Part shown: positions 19,245 to 26,758 of the stretch, piece after piece
Numbering within the stretch: position 1 is the first letter of the stretch
How the letters are laid out: each line of letters starts with the position of its first letter
From: Massilia sp. 9I
GTDB taxonomy: Bacteria > Pseudomonadota > Gammaproteobacteria > Burkholderiales > Burkholderiaceae_D
Direction: 5' to 3'
Assembly: GCF_902506415.1 (NCBI RefSeq)
Contig: NZ_LR733275.1
Coordinates: forward strand, 4,564,176-4,628,175
DNA: 64,000 nucleotides
Program-made: the position numbers and the translations under genes
The notes under the pieces: generated by a model
What the model was told of the DNA's origin: nothing
The model's input: only the letters and a program-made list of their open reading frames with translations
Database searches by the model: none

Positions 19245-20395
19245 GGCGCGTGGATGGTCGATGATGGCACCAATAGGGGTAGCAGCAGGCGCGAGGTGAC
19301 GCCGCCCGCGGGGTTTTCGATGAGTTGCAGCTGCGCGCCGGCGCCATACAGCTGGCGCAGGCGCTCACGCAGGTTGGACAGGCCGACGCCACCGCCAGGA
19401 CGCGGCGGCGCCGTGCGCAGGCCAAGGCCGCTGTCGCAGACTTCGATGCACAGCACGCCGTCGTCCAACTGCGCGCGCACCACGATCTCTCCGCCCTCGA
19501 GCTTGGGCTCGATGCCGTGCATGATCGCGTTCTCGACCAGCGGCTGCAGCAGCATCGGCGCGATCGGCAGGGCGCCCAGGGCCGGGTCAAGCTCGAAGCG
19601 CCAGCGCAGGCGCCCCTCCAGGCGCACGCCCAGCACGTCGAGATAGGCGCCGGCCAGGTCCATCTCGCCCTGCAGGCTCGCATGCTCGGCGCGGCTGGCC
19701 GACAGGCTGGCGCGCAGGTAGTCGATGAAGCGCTCCAGCATGCGGCGCGCCTTGGCCGGCTGGCTGTCGATCAGGCTGACGACGTTGGCCAGCGTGTTGT
19801 ACAGGAAGTGCGGTTCGATCTGGGCCTGCAGCGCGCGCAGCCGCGCCTCGGCGACCAGCCGGCCCGCGGCGGCAATCTGTTCCTGCTGGCGTGCGGCTTC
19901 CGCTGCGCGCCGCATGCGGCGTTCGCCGGCTGACAGCAGCAGGACCATCAGCACGGCCGTCATCAGGCCGAAGGCGAGCAGGAAGATCACGGTGGCGCTG
20001 TACTGGTAGAAGCGCAATGGGTCGCTGCCGGCAACCAGGGCATTCCCGAACGGGATGCCGATCACGCTGGCCATCGTGATCGCAACGATCTGGCTGCCGC
20101 GGAACAGGCGCATGTTCTCGCGCGACAGGTAGCGGTCGAGCAGGCGCAAGGCGCCGTGGATCATGAAACCGATCAGGTTGCTGATGACCAGGGTCGCGAA
20201 CAGCAGGCGCCAGAAGGACATCTCGCGGCCGAAAAGTTTTTGTAGCACGGTGAGGCCGAGCCCGAGCATGCTGCTCCAGATGGCCGTGTACAGCAGGTCG
20301 CGTGCGAGCGAGGGCGGCCAGCGGCGAAACAGCGGGATCAGTTCCAGCGGATGGCCGCGCTCGCGGGCCTGGGTGGGTGAAGTGACGGTGATCAT
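19241..20395 (-). CDS. LytS/YehU-type membrane sensor histidine kinase
   Basis: A 384-residue His_kinase-family (PF06580) sensor. Four predicted membrane helices (about 33-53, 63-83, 103-121, 133-154) are followed by a short coil and the phosphoacceptor box LQAQIEPHFLYNTLANV with H196, then the ATP-binding N box PLVENAIMHGIEP and a glycine-rich lid GGGVGLSNLRERL. There is no recognisable extracytoplasmic sensor domain. Its ATG overlaps the carotenoid-oxygenase stop codon as ATGA, and its own TGA overlaps the regulator's likely start, so three genes are translationally chained. Confidence 0.9.
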   Translation of the reverse strand: MITVTSPTQARERGHPLELIPLFRRWPPSLARDLLYTAIWSSMLGLGLTVLQKLFGREMSFWRLLFATLVISNLIGFMIHGALRLLDRYLSRENMRLFRGSQIVAITMASVIGIPFGNALVAGSDPLRFYQYSATVIFLLAFGLMTAVLMVLLLSAGERRMRRAAEAARQQEQIAAAGRLVAEARLRALQAQIEPHFLYNTLANVVSLIDSQPAKARRMLERFIDYLRASLSASRAEHASLQGEMDLAGAYLDVLGVRLEGRLRWRFELDPALGALPIAPMLLQPLVENAIMHGIEPKLEGGEIVVRAQLDDGVLCIEVCDSGLGLRTAPPRPGGGVGLSNLRERLRQLYGAGAQLQLIENPAGGVTSRLLLPLLVPSSTIHAP

Positions 20396-21864
20396 GCAGT
20401 CAAGAAATTACCATGAAAGCAGTGCGGTGTGCGATAAGGCAGCCGCGCCAGCGCCACCGGCCCGGCGGACACGCGCGCTGCGTCGAACACCGTCATCACG
20501 CCCACGCCCTTGCGCAGGTCCTGGGCCACGCCAAGCAGATAAGCGTCGGTCTCGGAGCGTGCGTTGCGGCGCGGGACCAGCACGTGCTCCTCGACCTGCC
20601 AGCCGGCGCCGAAGCGGTAGCCGTCGACCTTGCCGCTGTCGGTGTCGACCAGGTTCACGGAGGACAGCACGGTGTCGCTGCCGCCGAGCAGCACCAGCTT
20701 GCGATGGCGGCTGCCGACCACTTGCGGTGCGACGCGCGGGAACTCGCTGGCGCCGAACACGCGGCTGGTGCGCGCCTGCCCGGCGGCGTAGTCGAGGCAG
20801 ACCTGCACCGCCTCGCTGCGCGTCTGCAGTCTGGATGGGCGCTCTCCCGCCATCAGACCGCCCAGCTCGGCCAGCACGTCGCCCGCATGCAGCACGACGT
20901 CGAAGCGGGTACAGGCGCCGTCTTCCCAGGCATTCCCGAAGTGGAACACCATGCGGGGAGGCAGTTCGAACACCTGGCGCACCGTGAGCGTGTCCTTGGC
21001 CACCACGATGATGCGCAGCGGCCGCGCGTTCGAACCGCTGCCGGCCCAGGCGTGGCGCTCGGCGAAGCTTGTGTCGTTCCCGGGCAGCAGGTCGTAGGGC
21101 GGGACCATGAAGATCAGGTGGTTCGCGCTCACCACGAAGTCGTGCACCATGGCCTGTTGCGGCACTGGAATCAGGGCCATGCGCAGGACCTGGCCGTCGG
21201 CGCCGATCTGGTACAGCGCGATATTGCCCGAGCCGGGCAGGGCGCCGAAGTTCCACATGCCACCCTGCGGGTCGATTTTCGGGTGCGCGGAGAAGGGCAT
21301 CGAGCGCAGGTCGTCGCGCCAGGTTTTCACACCGACCGTGGCCAGCGTCTCGGGATCGACCTCGGTGGCCGAGCCGCCTTCCCACAGCGCGTAGACGCGG
21401 CCGTTGAAGGGCAGCAGGTTGGTATTGGCGGCGTTCAGGGTGTCGTTGTCGCGAAAGCCGCGGCGCGCCACGTAGGTGCCGAAGGAGGGATAGAGAAAAC
21501 GGCCGGCCTGCGATTCGTCCACGAAGCGCCGGGTGTCGACGAAGCGGCCCTGGTGCCGGACCTTGCCGTCGGCGACGGTCCAGCGCTGGGCGAAGCCGTC
21601 GCCGTCGAACCAGTGGTGGTAGCGCTCGCCGCCCAGCTCGAATCGACCGGGGCCATTGCGGTAGAAGCTGCCCTGCAGGTCGGCCGGCAGCCGCCCCTCG
21701 ATGCGCGCTGCGCCGGCCTGGCTGCCGACCGTGTCCGCATACACTGCCAGCGCCGGCTCGCGGGCGAGGGCGGCGTGGAAGCGCCGGTACGTCTGTTCGT
21801 CGGCCCGGGCGCTGCCTGCGAAGGCCAGGCTGCCGGCAGCGGCAAGGAAGCGGCGGCGGTCCAT
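20392..21864 (-). CDS. Carotenoid oxygenase (RPE65 family), Tat-exported
   Basis: A 490-residue RPE65/carotenoid cleavage oxygenase. A twin-arginine signal (MDRRRFLAAAGSLAFAGSARA) predicts folded export. The early FYRNGPGRFELGGERYHHWFDGDG is diagnostic of the family. Four histidine-bearing segments that should bind Fe(II) are present: SAHPKID, MVHDFVV, VFHFGNA and CFHGNFL. The enzyme cleaves a polyene or stilbene-like double bond with O2; the substrate is unknown. It lies 10 bases after the DUF2141 gene and overlaps the sensor-kinase start by four bases. Confidence 0.88.
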   Translation of the reverse strand: MDRRRFLAAAGSLAFAGSARADEQTYRRFHAALAREPALAVYADTVGSQAGAARIEGRLPADLQGSFYRNGPGRFELGGERYHHWFDGDGFAQRWTVADGKVRHQGRFVDTRRFVDESQAGRFLYPSFGTYVARRGFRDNDTLNAANTNLLPFNGRVYALWEGGSATEVDPETLATVGVKTWRDDLRSMPFSAHPKIDPQGGMWNFGALPGSGNIALYQIGADGQVLRMALIPVPQQAMVHDFVVSANHLIFMVPPYDLLPGNDTSFAERHAWAGSGSNARPLRIIVVAKDTLTVRQVFELPPRMVFHFGNAWEDGACTRFDVVLHAGDVLAELGGLMAGERPSRLQTRSEAVQVCLDYAAGQARTSRVFGASEFPRVAPQVVGSRHRKLVLLGGSDTVLSSVNLVDTDSGKVDGYRFGAGWQVEEHVLVPRRNARSETDAYLLGVAQDLRKGVGVMTVFDAARVSAGPVALARLPYRTPHCFHGNFLTA

Positions 21865-21874
21865 GTTCGACTCC

Positions 21875-22291
21875 TCAACGCAGGCTGATGGTGGCGGTGG
21901 CGCCGGCGGCCGGCAGTGCGAGCTTCACCTGGTCGAAACTCGGCGGGCCCATCTCGCCGAGGGCGTTGTTGCTGAAGGCGTAGTCTTCGAGCGGGATACC
22001 CATGAAATTGCGGTCCATCTTGCCGTTGTCGTTGGCGTCGTGGTACAGGGCGATGCCGTAGCCGCCCGCCGGCAAGTCCTTGATGACGACGTCCACGCTG
22101 CCGGGTGCAGCCGCGACCTGGGCGGTCTGCACCGGGCTGCGCAGGAAGCCGCCCGGCGAATCGTAGACGGCGACCATGATCTTGCCCTGGCTTGATTTGA
22201 TGTCTGTGACGCGGACGGTGAGGTCGGCGGCGCCGGCGGCGCAGCTGAACAGGGCGAGGGCGAGGCAGGCGGCGCTGCGGATCGTGTTCAT
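21875..22291 (-). CDS. DUF2141 domain secreted protein
   Basis: A 138-residue protein with a signal peptide ending near CAAGAA (about residue 21) and a DUF2141 beta-sandwich. Typical motifs are GKIMVAVYDSPGGFL, LPAGGYGIALYHDANDNGKMD and GIPLEDYAFSNNALG. The Asp/Asn-rich DANDNGKMD looks like a metal-binding loop. It is the first gene of the operon with the carotenoid oxygenase and the two-component pair. The function of the family is not established. Confidence 0.85.
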   Translation of the reverse strand: MNTIRSAACLALALFSCAAGAADLTVRVTDIKSSQGKIMVAVYDSPGGFLRSPVQTAQVAAAPGSVDVVIKDLPAGGYGIALYHDANDNGKMDRNFMGIPLEDYAFSNNALGEMGPPSFDQVKLALPAAGATATISLR

Positions 22292-22501
22292 GTGTGGTCT
22301 CCATCAGGTTGTCGATGGAAGCACTGTAGCCAGGACTGACTGCTGCGGCCCGGCCTTGCGACGGACATGCCGCCGACGGGCGCGAGTTGCGTCCCGGCAG
22401 CGCGAGTTGCAGGCGTGGCGGGATTCCAATCGTGCCATGAGGGCAAGCTCCCATATTGACGCTATGATGGGCGTGTGTGAGTCGGCTACAGGGAGGCTGC
22501 G

Positions 22502-22822
22502 ATGTACGAACACGGCAATGAATACGTCGGCACGGTATTCGTGCTGCCCGAAACCCGCTGCTTCGAGCTCAGGACCACCGTCCATGGCGAGTCGGCGATC
22601 GTCACCGGCACCATTTCCCAGCAGCTGGCGGCGCGCTTCGCCGGCGGTGCGCCGGACCCGATCGACCCGCGCCAGGTATCCTTGCAGCCGCGCCGGGTCG
22701 AAGTCATGACCCGCGAAATACACGAACGCCACCGCGCTCCGCGCAAGGTCTACTGCCTGACCCGCCTGCACGACTTCGACACCCAGGCGCAGGGCAGTCC
22801 GGCGCCCGCACTGGCCGACTGA
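22502..22822 (+). CDS. Hypothetical protein, 106 aa
   Basis: Not recognised. A 106-residue cytoplasmic protein without signal peptide or membrane segment. The N-terminal half (VGTVFVLPETRCFELRTTV, then GESAIVTGTISQQLAARF) looks like mixed alpha/beta; the rest is Arg-rich (RRVEVMTREIHERHRAPRKV). GGGAGG lies seven bases before the ATG, which supports translation. A bidirectional terminator follows. It is convergent with a 61-residue gene. Confidence 0.65.
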   Translation: MYEHGNEYVGTVFVLPETRCFELRTTVHGESAIVTGTISQQLAARFAGGAPDPIDPRQVSLQPRRVEVMTREIHERHRAPRKVYCLTRLHDFDTQAQGSPAPALAD

Positions 22823-22833
22823 CAGGCGTAAAA

Positions 22834-22863
22834 AAGCCGCCCGGCTTGCGCGGGGCGGCTTGT
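22834..22863. terminator. Bidirectional terminator between convergent genes
   Basis: Arms AAGCCGCCC (22834-22842) and GGGCGGCTT (22853-22861), with an A tract on the left and TGTT on the right. It serves the 106-residue gene and the 61-residue gene. Confidence 0.75.
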
Positions 22864-22879
22864 TCGGGCGTGTGCCGGT

Positions 22880-23065
22880 TCAGGTAAACGCGATGAAACG
22901 CTGCGGAATATCGATGCTGCCCGACTGGGCCGCCGCGGCGTAGGCACGCATTTCCGTAACGACCGCTTCCAGCTGTTCGTTGTTCGGGTTCTGCAAGAAC
23001 AGCTTCATGCGTTCCTGCAGGGCAGCCTGCTGGTCGCGCCATTCATAGCGGGAAGACTTGCTCAT
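22880..23065 (-). CDS. Small hypothetical protein, 61 aa
   Basis: Not recognised. A 61-residue soluble, mostly helical protein (RDQQAALQERMKLFLQNPNNEQLEAVVTEMRAYAAAA). A strong GAGGAGGAA ribosome site precedes the ATG. Its ATG overlaps, as ATGA, the stop codon of a 15-codon upstream ORF, so translation is probably coupled to it. Confidence 0.65.
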   Translation of the reverse strand: MSKSSRYEWRDQQAALQERMKLFLQNPNNEQLEAVVTEMRAYAAAAQSGSIDIPQRFIAFT

Positions 23066-23109
23066 GCTTCCTCCTCGCGGCGAACTGCCGCTGTCGTTTT
23101 ATTGTTCAT
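23062..23109 (-). CDS. 15-residue upstream leader ORF
   Basis: A 15-codon ORF encoding MNNKTTAAVRREEEA. A perfect AGGAGG lies six bases before its ATG. Its TGA overlaps the ATG of the following 61-residue gene. The ribosome site is part of an inverted repeat (GACATCCT at 23110-23117 and AGGATGTC at 23127-23134) that could hide it. It may be a leader peptide or just a coupling device. Confidence 0.5.
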   Translation of the reverse strand: MNNKTTAAVRREEEA

Positions 23110-23134
23110 GACATCCTCCTGTAATAAGGATGTC
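23110..23134 (-). promoter_or_regulatory. Hairpin over the leader ORF ribosome site
   Basis: In the minus-strand RNA, arms GACATCCT and AGGATGTC flank a 9-base loop. The downstream arm contains part of the AGGAGG of the leader ORF, so folding would block initiation. Confidence 0.45.
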
Positions 23135-23195
23135 AGATTGACACATTTATTCCCCATACGTCGGTGCGATCACGCACAGACCGGAGTCCATTTGG

Positions 23196-23867
23196 TCAAA
23201 AAATGCTGCGGTAAAACAACTCTAGACGCTCGGAAAGCAGACGGCGCGCTTCGGCGCGAATCGGTTCCTGGTCGGGGAAGAGGAAACGCACGACCGGGTC
23301 GCCATTGATGCAGGCGATCAGGTGCGCAGGGAGGAGGGCGACCGGTACGTCCGGCCGCAGCTGGGCGCGCACGTCGGGGCGGCTGAAGTAGCGCTCCAGC
23401 ATTTCGCGGGTGGCGCGCGGCCCGGCTTCATAGAAGGCCTCGGCCAGTTCCGGGCTGCTGCCGGCTTCGGCGATGACCACGCGCTGCAAGGCCATGGCGT
23501 CGGATTCGCATAGCATGTCGTAGAAATAGCCGGCGAACTCGCCGATGACTTCGCGCAGCGGGCGCTGGTCGACGTCCATTTTCCCGACCGGGAAGAAGCG
23601 CTCGCGGCGCGCCGCCAGCACCGCCTTGAGCAGGCCGGCCTTGCCGCCGAACTTGACGTAGATGGTCCTCACCGCCACCCGCGCTTCGCGGGCGATGGCT
23701 TCCAGGCTGACGCCGGTATAACCGTGCTTCAGGAACAGGCAGCCGGCCACGTCGATCAGATCGCGCATGCGTGCTTCGACTTCCGACGCCTTGGGGCGGC
23801 CGGCGGACTTGCTCGCAGCCTTGCCGGTATCAAGGGTGTCGGTGGTGTCGGAATGGGCTTTACTCAT
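23196..23867 (-). CDS. TetR-family repressor of the efflux operon
   Basis: A 223-residue TetR regulator. After a Thr/Ser/Lys-rich leader, the DNA-binding domain reads MRDLIDVAGCLFLKHGYTGVSLEAIAREARVAVRTIYVKFGGKAGLL, and an effector domain with TetR_C-like helices follows. I chose the ATG at 23867; a longer frame would start inside the operator. It is divergent from the efflux operon, with a palindromic operator between them, and probably represses both. Confidence 0.9.
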   Translation of the reverse strand: MSKAHSDTTDTLDTGKAASKSAGRPKASEVEARMRDLIDVAGCLFLKHGYTGVSLEAIAREARVAVRTIYVKFGGKAGLLKAVLAARRERFFPVGKMDVDQRPLREVIGEFAGYFYDMLCESDAMALQRVVIAEAGSSPELAEAFYEAGPRATREMLERYFSRPDVRAQLRPDVPVALLPAHLIACINGDPVVRFLFPDQEPIRAEARRLLSERLELFYRSIF

Positions 23868-23890
23868 GCCGGATAGAGTAATGCACCTAA

Positions 23891-23914
23891 AAATGAAATG
23901 CAACCGTTTCATTT
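23891..23914. promoter_or_regulatory. TetR-type operator
   Basis: Perfect 8-base arms AAATGAAA (23891-23898) and TTTCATTT (23907-23914) around an 8-base spacer. It abuts the -35 box of the efflux operon and lies just upstream of tetR. A half site CATTTCATTT recurs at about 23953, downstream of the promoter. Confidence 0.7.
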
Positions 23915-23915
23915 C

Positions 23916-23944
23916 TTGACTTCGGTCCCGTCATGTCGAATAAT
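23916..23944 (+). promoter_or_regulatory. Sigma-70 promoter of the efflux operon
   Basis: TTGACT (23916-23921), a 17-base spacer, and AATAAT (23939-23944). The predicted transcript start near 23951 excludes an in-frame ATG at 23933 and supports the emrA start at 23984. Confidence 0.7.
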
Positions 23945-23983
23945 GCGATGGACCCATTTCATTTATCTTCGGAGTTTGACCCC

Positions 23984-25123
23984 ATGGCAGAATCGCACAC
24001 CCCCACCGCGCAGGCAGCCGCCCCGACCACCGCGCCGGCAGCGCCGGGCAAGACCCCGCCCAACAAGCGCGTGCTGGGCGTGGTGGGACTGATCGCCCTG
24101 GTCGCCCTCGGCGCGGGCGGGCGCATGTGGTACCGCAGCAGCCACTTCGTCGAGACCGAGAACGCCTACGTCACCGGCCGCGTGCACCCGGTGTCGAGCC
24201 GCGTGGCCGGCGTGGTCACGCGCGTGCTGGTGGATGACAACCAGCTGGTGAAGGCCGGCGACCTGATCGCCGAACTGGATCCGGCCGACCACCGCGTGCG
24301 CGTCGAGCAGATCGAAGCCCAGATCGCCAGCGTGGAGCAGCAGATCGGCCAGGCCGACGCCCAGGTGGCGCAGGTGAAGGCGCAGGCCGCCGCCGCCGGC
24401 GCCCAGATCAAGCAGGCCGAGGCCCAGCTGGTGCGTGCGCGCCAGGACGCCGAGCGCTACGGCCAGCTGTACAACGACACCATGAAGGCCGTCTCCAAGG
24501 CGGAAGTCGACGCCTCGAGCGCGGCGCGCGCCGCCGCCACCGCCGACGTGGCGGCGCGGCGCGACAGCGCCAGCGCGGCCCAGGCCCAGGTGAGCGCCGC
24601 CAGCGCAGGCCGCGACGTGCTCAAGGCGCAAATCAAGGTGCTGCAGGCGCAGCTGAAGGACGCGCGCCAGCAGCTGGCCTACAACCAGGTGGTGGCGCCG
24701 GTGGCGGGACGCATCGGCAAGCGCAGCATCGAAGTCGGCGCGCGCGTACAGCCGGGCCAGCAGCTGCTGGCCGTGGTCGAGGACGAGGTCTGGGTCACCG
24801 CCAACTTCAAGGAAACCCAGCTGGCCGGCCTGGAGCCGGGCCAGCAGGTCTCGCTCGAAGTCGACGCGCTGCCGGGCAAGCACCTGGAAGGCCGCGTGCA
24901 CAGCTTCTCGCCGGCCTCGGGCGCCCAGTTCGCGCTGCTGCCGGCCGATAACGCCACCGGCAACTTCACCAAGATCGTCCAGCGTGTGCCGGTCAAGATC
25001 GTGCTCGATCCTGCGGACGTGAAGAAGTACGCCGGCCGCCTGGTGCCGGGCATGTCGGTGGTGGCCGAAGTCGAACTCGGCCAGAAGGTCCAGCACACCC
25101 AGACCGCAGCAGCTGCGCACTAA
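23984..25123 (+). CDS. emrA: HlyD/EmrA-family efflux periplasmic adaptor
   Basis: A 379-residue membrane fusion protein. One N-terminal membrane helix (VLGVVGLIALVALGAGGRMWY) precedes a biotinyl-lipoyl-like half motif (NAYVTGRVHPVSSRVAGVV), a long Ala/Gln-rich coiled-coil hairpin (about residues 90-220), then the second lipoyl half and beta-barrel (YNQVVAPVAGRIGKRSIEVG). It bridges the inner-membrane pump and the outer-membrane channel. GGAG precedes the ATG at 23984. It is first in a three-gene pump operon. Confidence 0.9.
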   Translation: MAESHTPTAQAAAPTTAPAAPGKTPPNKRVLGVVGLIALVALGAGGRMWYRSSHFVETENAYVTGRVHPVSSRVAGVVTRVLVDDNQLVKAGDLIAELDPADHRVRVEQIEAQIASVEQQIGQADAQVAQVKAQAAAAGAQIKQAEAQLVRARQDAERYGQLYNDTMKAVSKAEVDASSAARAAATADVAARRDSASAAQAQVSAASAGRDVLKAQIKVLQAQLKDARQQLAYNQVVAPVAGRIGKRSIEVGARVQPGQQLLAVVEDEVWVTANFKETQLAGLEPGQQVSLEVDALPGKHLEGRVHSFSPASGAQFALLPADNATGNFTKIVQRVPVKIVLDPADVKKYAGRLVPGMSVVAEVELGQKVQHTQTAAAAH

Positions 25124-25132
25124 GGATCGGCA

Positions 25133-26737
25133 ATGACTAGCCTCACGAAGGCCGCCGCGCCGGGGGCCATGCCCGGAGCGCCGGCCAACGGCGCCCGCAT
25201 CGACGCGCGCACCTGGATCGCGGTGGCCGCCGGCATGCTGGGCGCCTTCATGGCGGTGCTCGACATCCAGATCACCAACTCCTCGCTGCGCGACATCCTC
25301 GGCACGCTCTCGGCCACGCAGGAAGAGGGCTCGTGGATCTCGACCGCCTACCTGTGCGCCGAGATCGTCGTGATCCCGATGACCGCGCTGTTCACCCGCG
25401 CCTTCGGGGCGCGCTGGTACATGATCGGCACGACCTCGCTGTTCCTGCTGTTCTCGACCCTGTGCGGTGCGGCCTGGAACCTGGAAAGCATGATCGTGTT
25501 CCGCATGCTGCAGGGCTTCACCGGCGGCGCGCTCATTCCGATGGCGATGACCCTGGTGATGACGCGGCTGCCGGCCTCCAAGCGCGCGGTCGGCATGGCG
25601 ATCTTCGGCCTCACCGCCACCCTGGCGCCGGCCATGGGCCCGACCCTCGGCGGCTACCTGTCCGAGCTGTATGGCTGGCCCTCGATCTTCTACATCAACT
25701 GGGTGCCGGGCGTGCTGCTCATCGCCGGCATGGTGTACGGGCTCGATCCGGAAAAGCCGAACCTGAAAACCCTGCTCAACGCCGACTGGCTCGGCATCTG
25801 CCTGATGGCGCTCGGCCTGGCCTGCCTGACCATCTTCCTGGAAGAGGGCAATTCGAAGGACTGGTTCGAGTCGAGCTTCATCGTTACTTTTGCTGCGCTG
25901 TCGCTGTTCGGCATCCTGGGCTGGGTGGCGGTGAGCTTCTCGCGCCCGGACCCCTTCGTGAACCTGCGCCTCTACGGCCAGCGCAACTTCCTGGTCGCGA
26001 CCGTGCTGTCGGCGGTGACCGGCATGGGCCTGTATGGCTCGTCGTTCCTGCTGCCGCTTTACCTGGGCCAGATCGCCGGCTACACGCCGATGCAGATCGG
26101 CGAAGTGATCGCCTGGGTCGGCCTGCCGCAGCTGCTCGTGATGCCGTTTGCCGCCGCGTTGTCCTCGAAGGTCGACAACCGCATCCTGTGTTCCTTCGGC
26201 CTGCTGCTGTTCGGCGGCTCCTGCCTGATGAACGCCTTCATGGATGCGAGCACCGGCTACGACCAGCTGATGGTGACCCAGGTGATCCGCGCGATCGGCC
26301 AGCCCTTCGTGATGCTGACCCTGTCGAACTTCGCGATGCAGGGCCTGGCCCCGAAGGACATGCCGTCGGCTTCGAGCCTGTTCAACATGACCCGTAACCT
26401 GGGCGGCTCGATCGGCATCGCACTGCTGGCCACCAGCCTGACCAACCGCGAACACTTCCACTCGGCGCGGCTGGGCGAGGCGGTGTCGCAGTACGCGCCG
26501 GCGACCCAGCAGCGCCTGGACCAGCTGACCCAGGGCCTGATGGCGGGCGGCATGGACCCGGCGACGGCCGCCAACCAGGCGCTGGCCGTGATCGACCGCA
26601 TCGTGCGGCGCGAGTCCTATGTGATGGCCTACAACGACGGCTTCTGGATTGTCGGCCTGGTGCTGATCGGCTGCATCGCCGCGATCTGGCTGGCGGACAA
26701 GGTGAAGTCTCCCGGCGGTGCATCGGGCGCCCACTGA
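25133..26737 (+). CDS. emrB: DHA2-family MFS drug transporter (EmrB type)
   Basis: A 534-residue, 14-helix major facilitator of the DHA2/EmrB group. It has the motif-C-like GLTATLAPAMGPTLGGYLSE and FMAVLDIQITNSSLRDI near the N-terminus; the same early segment in EmrB is VLDTTIANVAL-like. It is a proton-coupled exporter that should work with the preceding adaptor and the following outer-membrane factor as a tripartite pump. Only nine bases separate it from emrA. Confidence 0.92.
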   Translation: MTSLTKAAAPGAMPGAPANGARIDARTWIAVAAGMLGAFMAVLDIQITNSSLRDILGTLSATQEEGSWISTAYLCAEIVVIPMTALFTRAFGARWYMIGTTSLFLLFSTLCGAAWNLESMIVFRMLQGFTGGALIPMAMTLVMTRLPASKRAVGMAIFGLTATLAPAMGPTLGGYLSELYGWPSIFYINWVPGVLLIAGMVYGLDPEKPNLKTLLNADWLGICLMALGLACLTIFLEEGNSKDWFESSFIVTFAALSLFGILGWVAVSFSRPDPFVNLRLYGQRNFLVATVLSAVTGMGLYGSSFLLPLYLGQIAGYTPMQIGEVIAWVGLPQLLVMPFAAALSSKVDNRILCSFGLLLFGGSCLMNAFMDASTGYDQLMVTQVIRAIGQPFVMLTLSNFAMQGLAPKDMPSASSLFNMTRNLGGSIGIALLATSLTNREHFHSARLGEAVSQYAPATQQRLDQLTQGLMAGGMDPATAANQALAVIDRIVRRESYVMAYNDGFWIVGLVLIGCIAAIWLADKVKSPGGASGAH

Positions 26738-26758
26738 ACTCGAATGAAGAGAATGAAC

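Noticed and set aside
22304..22771. Minus-strand frame of 155 codons opposite the 106-residue gene
   Set aside because: The plus-strand frame has a good GGGAGG site and a terminator. The opposite frame has neither and looks like an antisense shadow.
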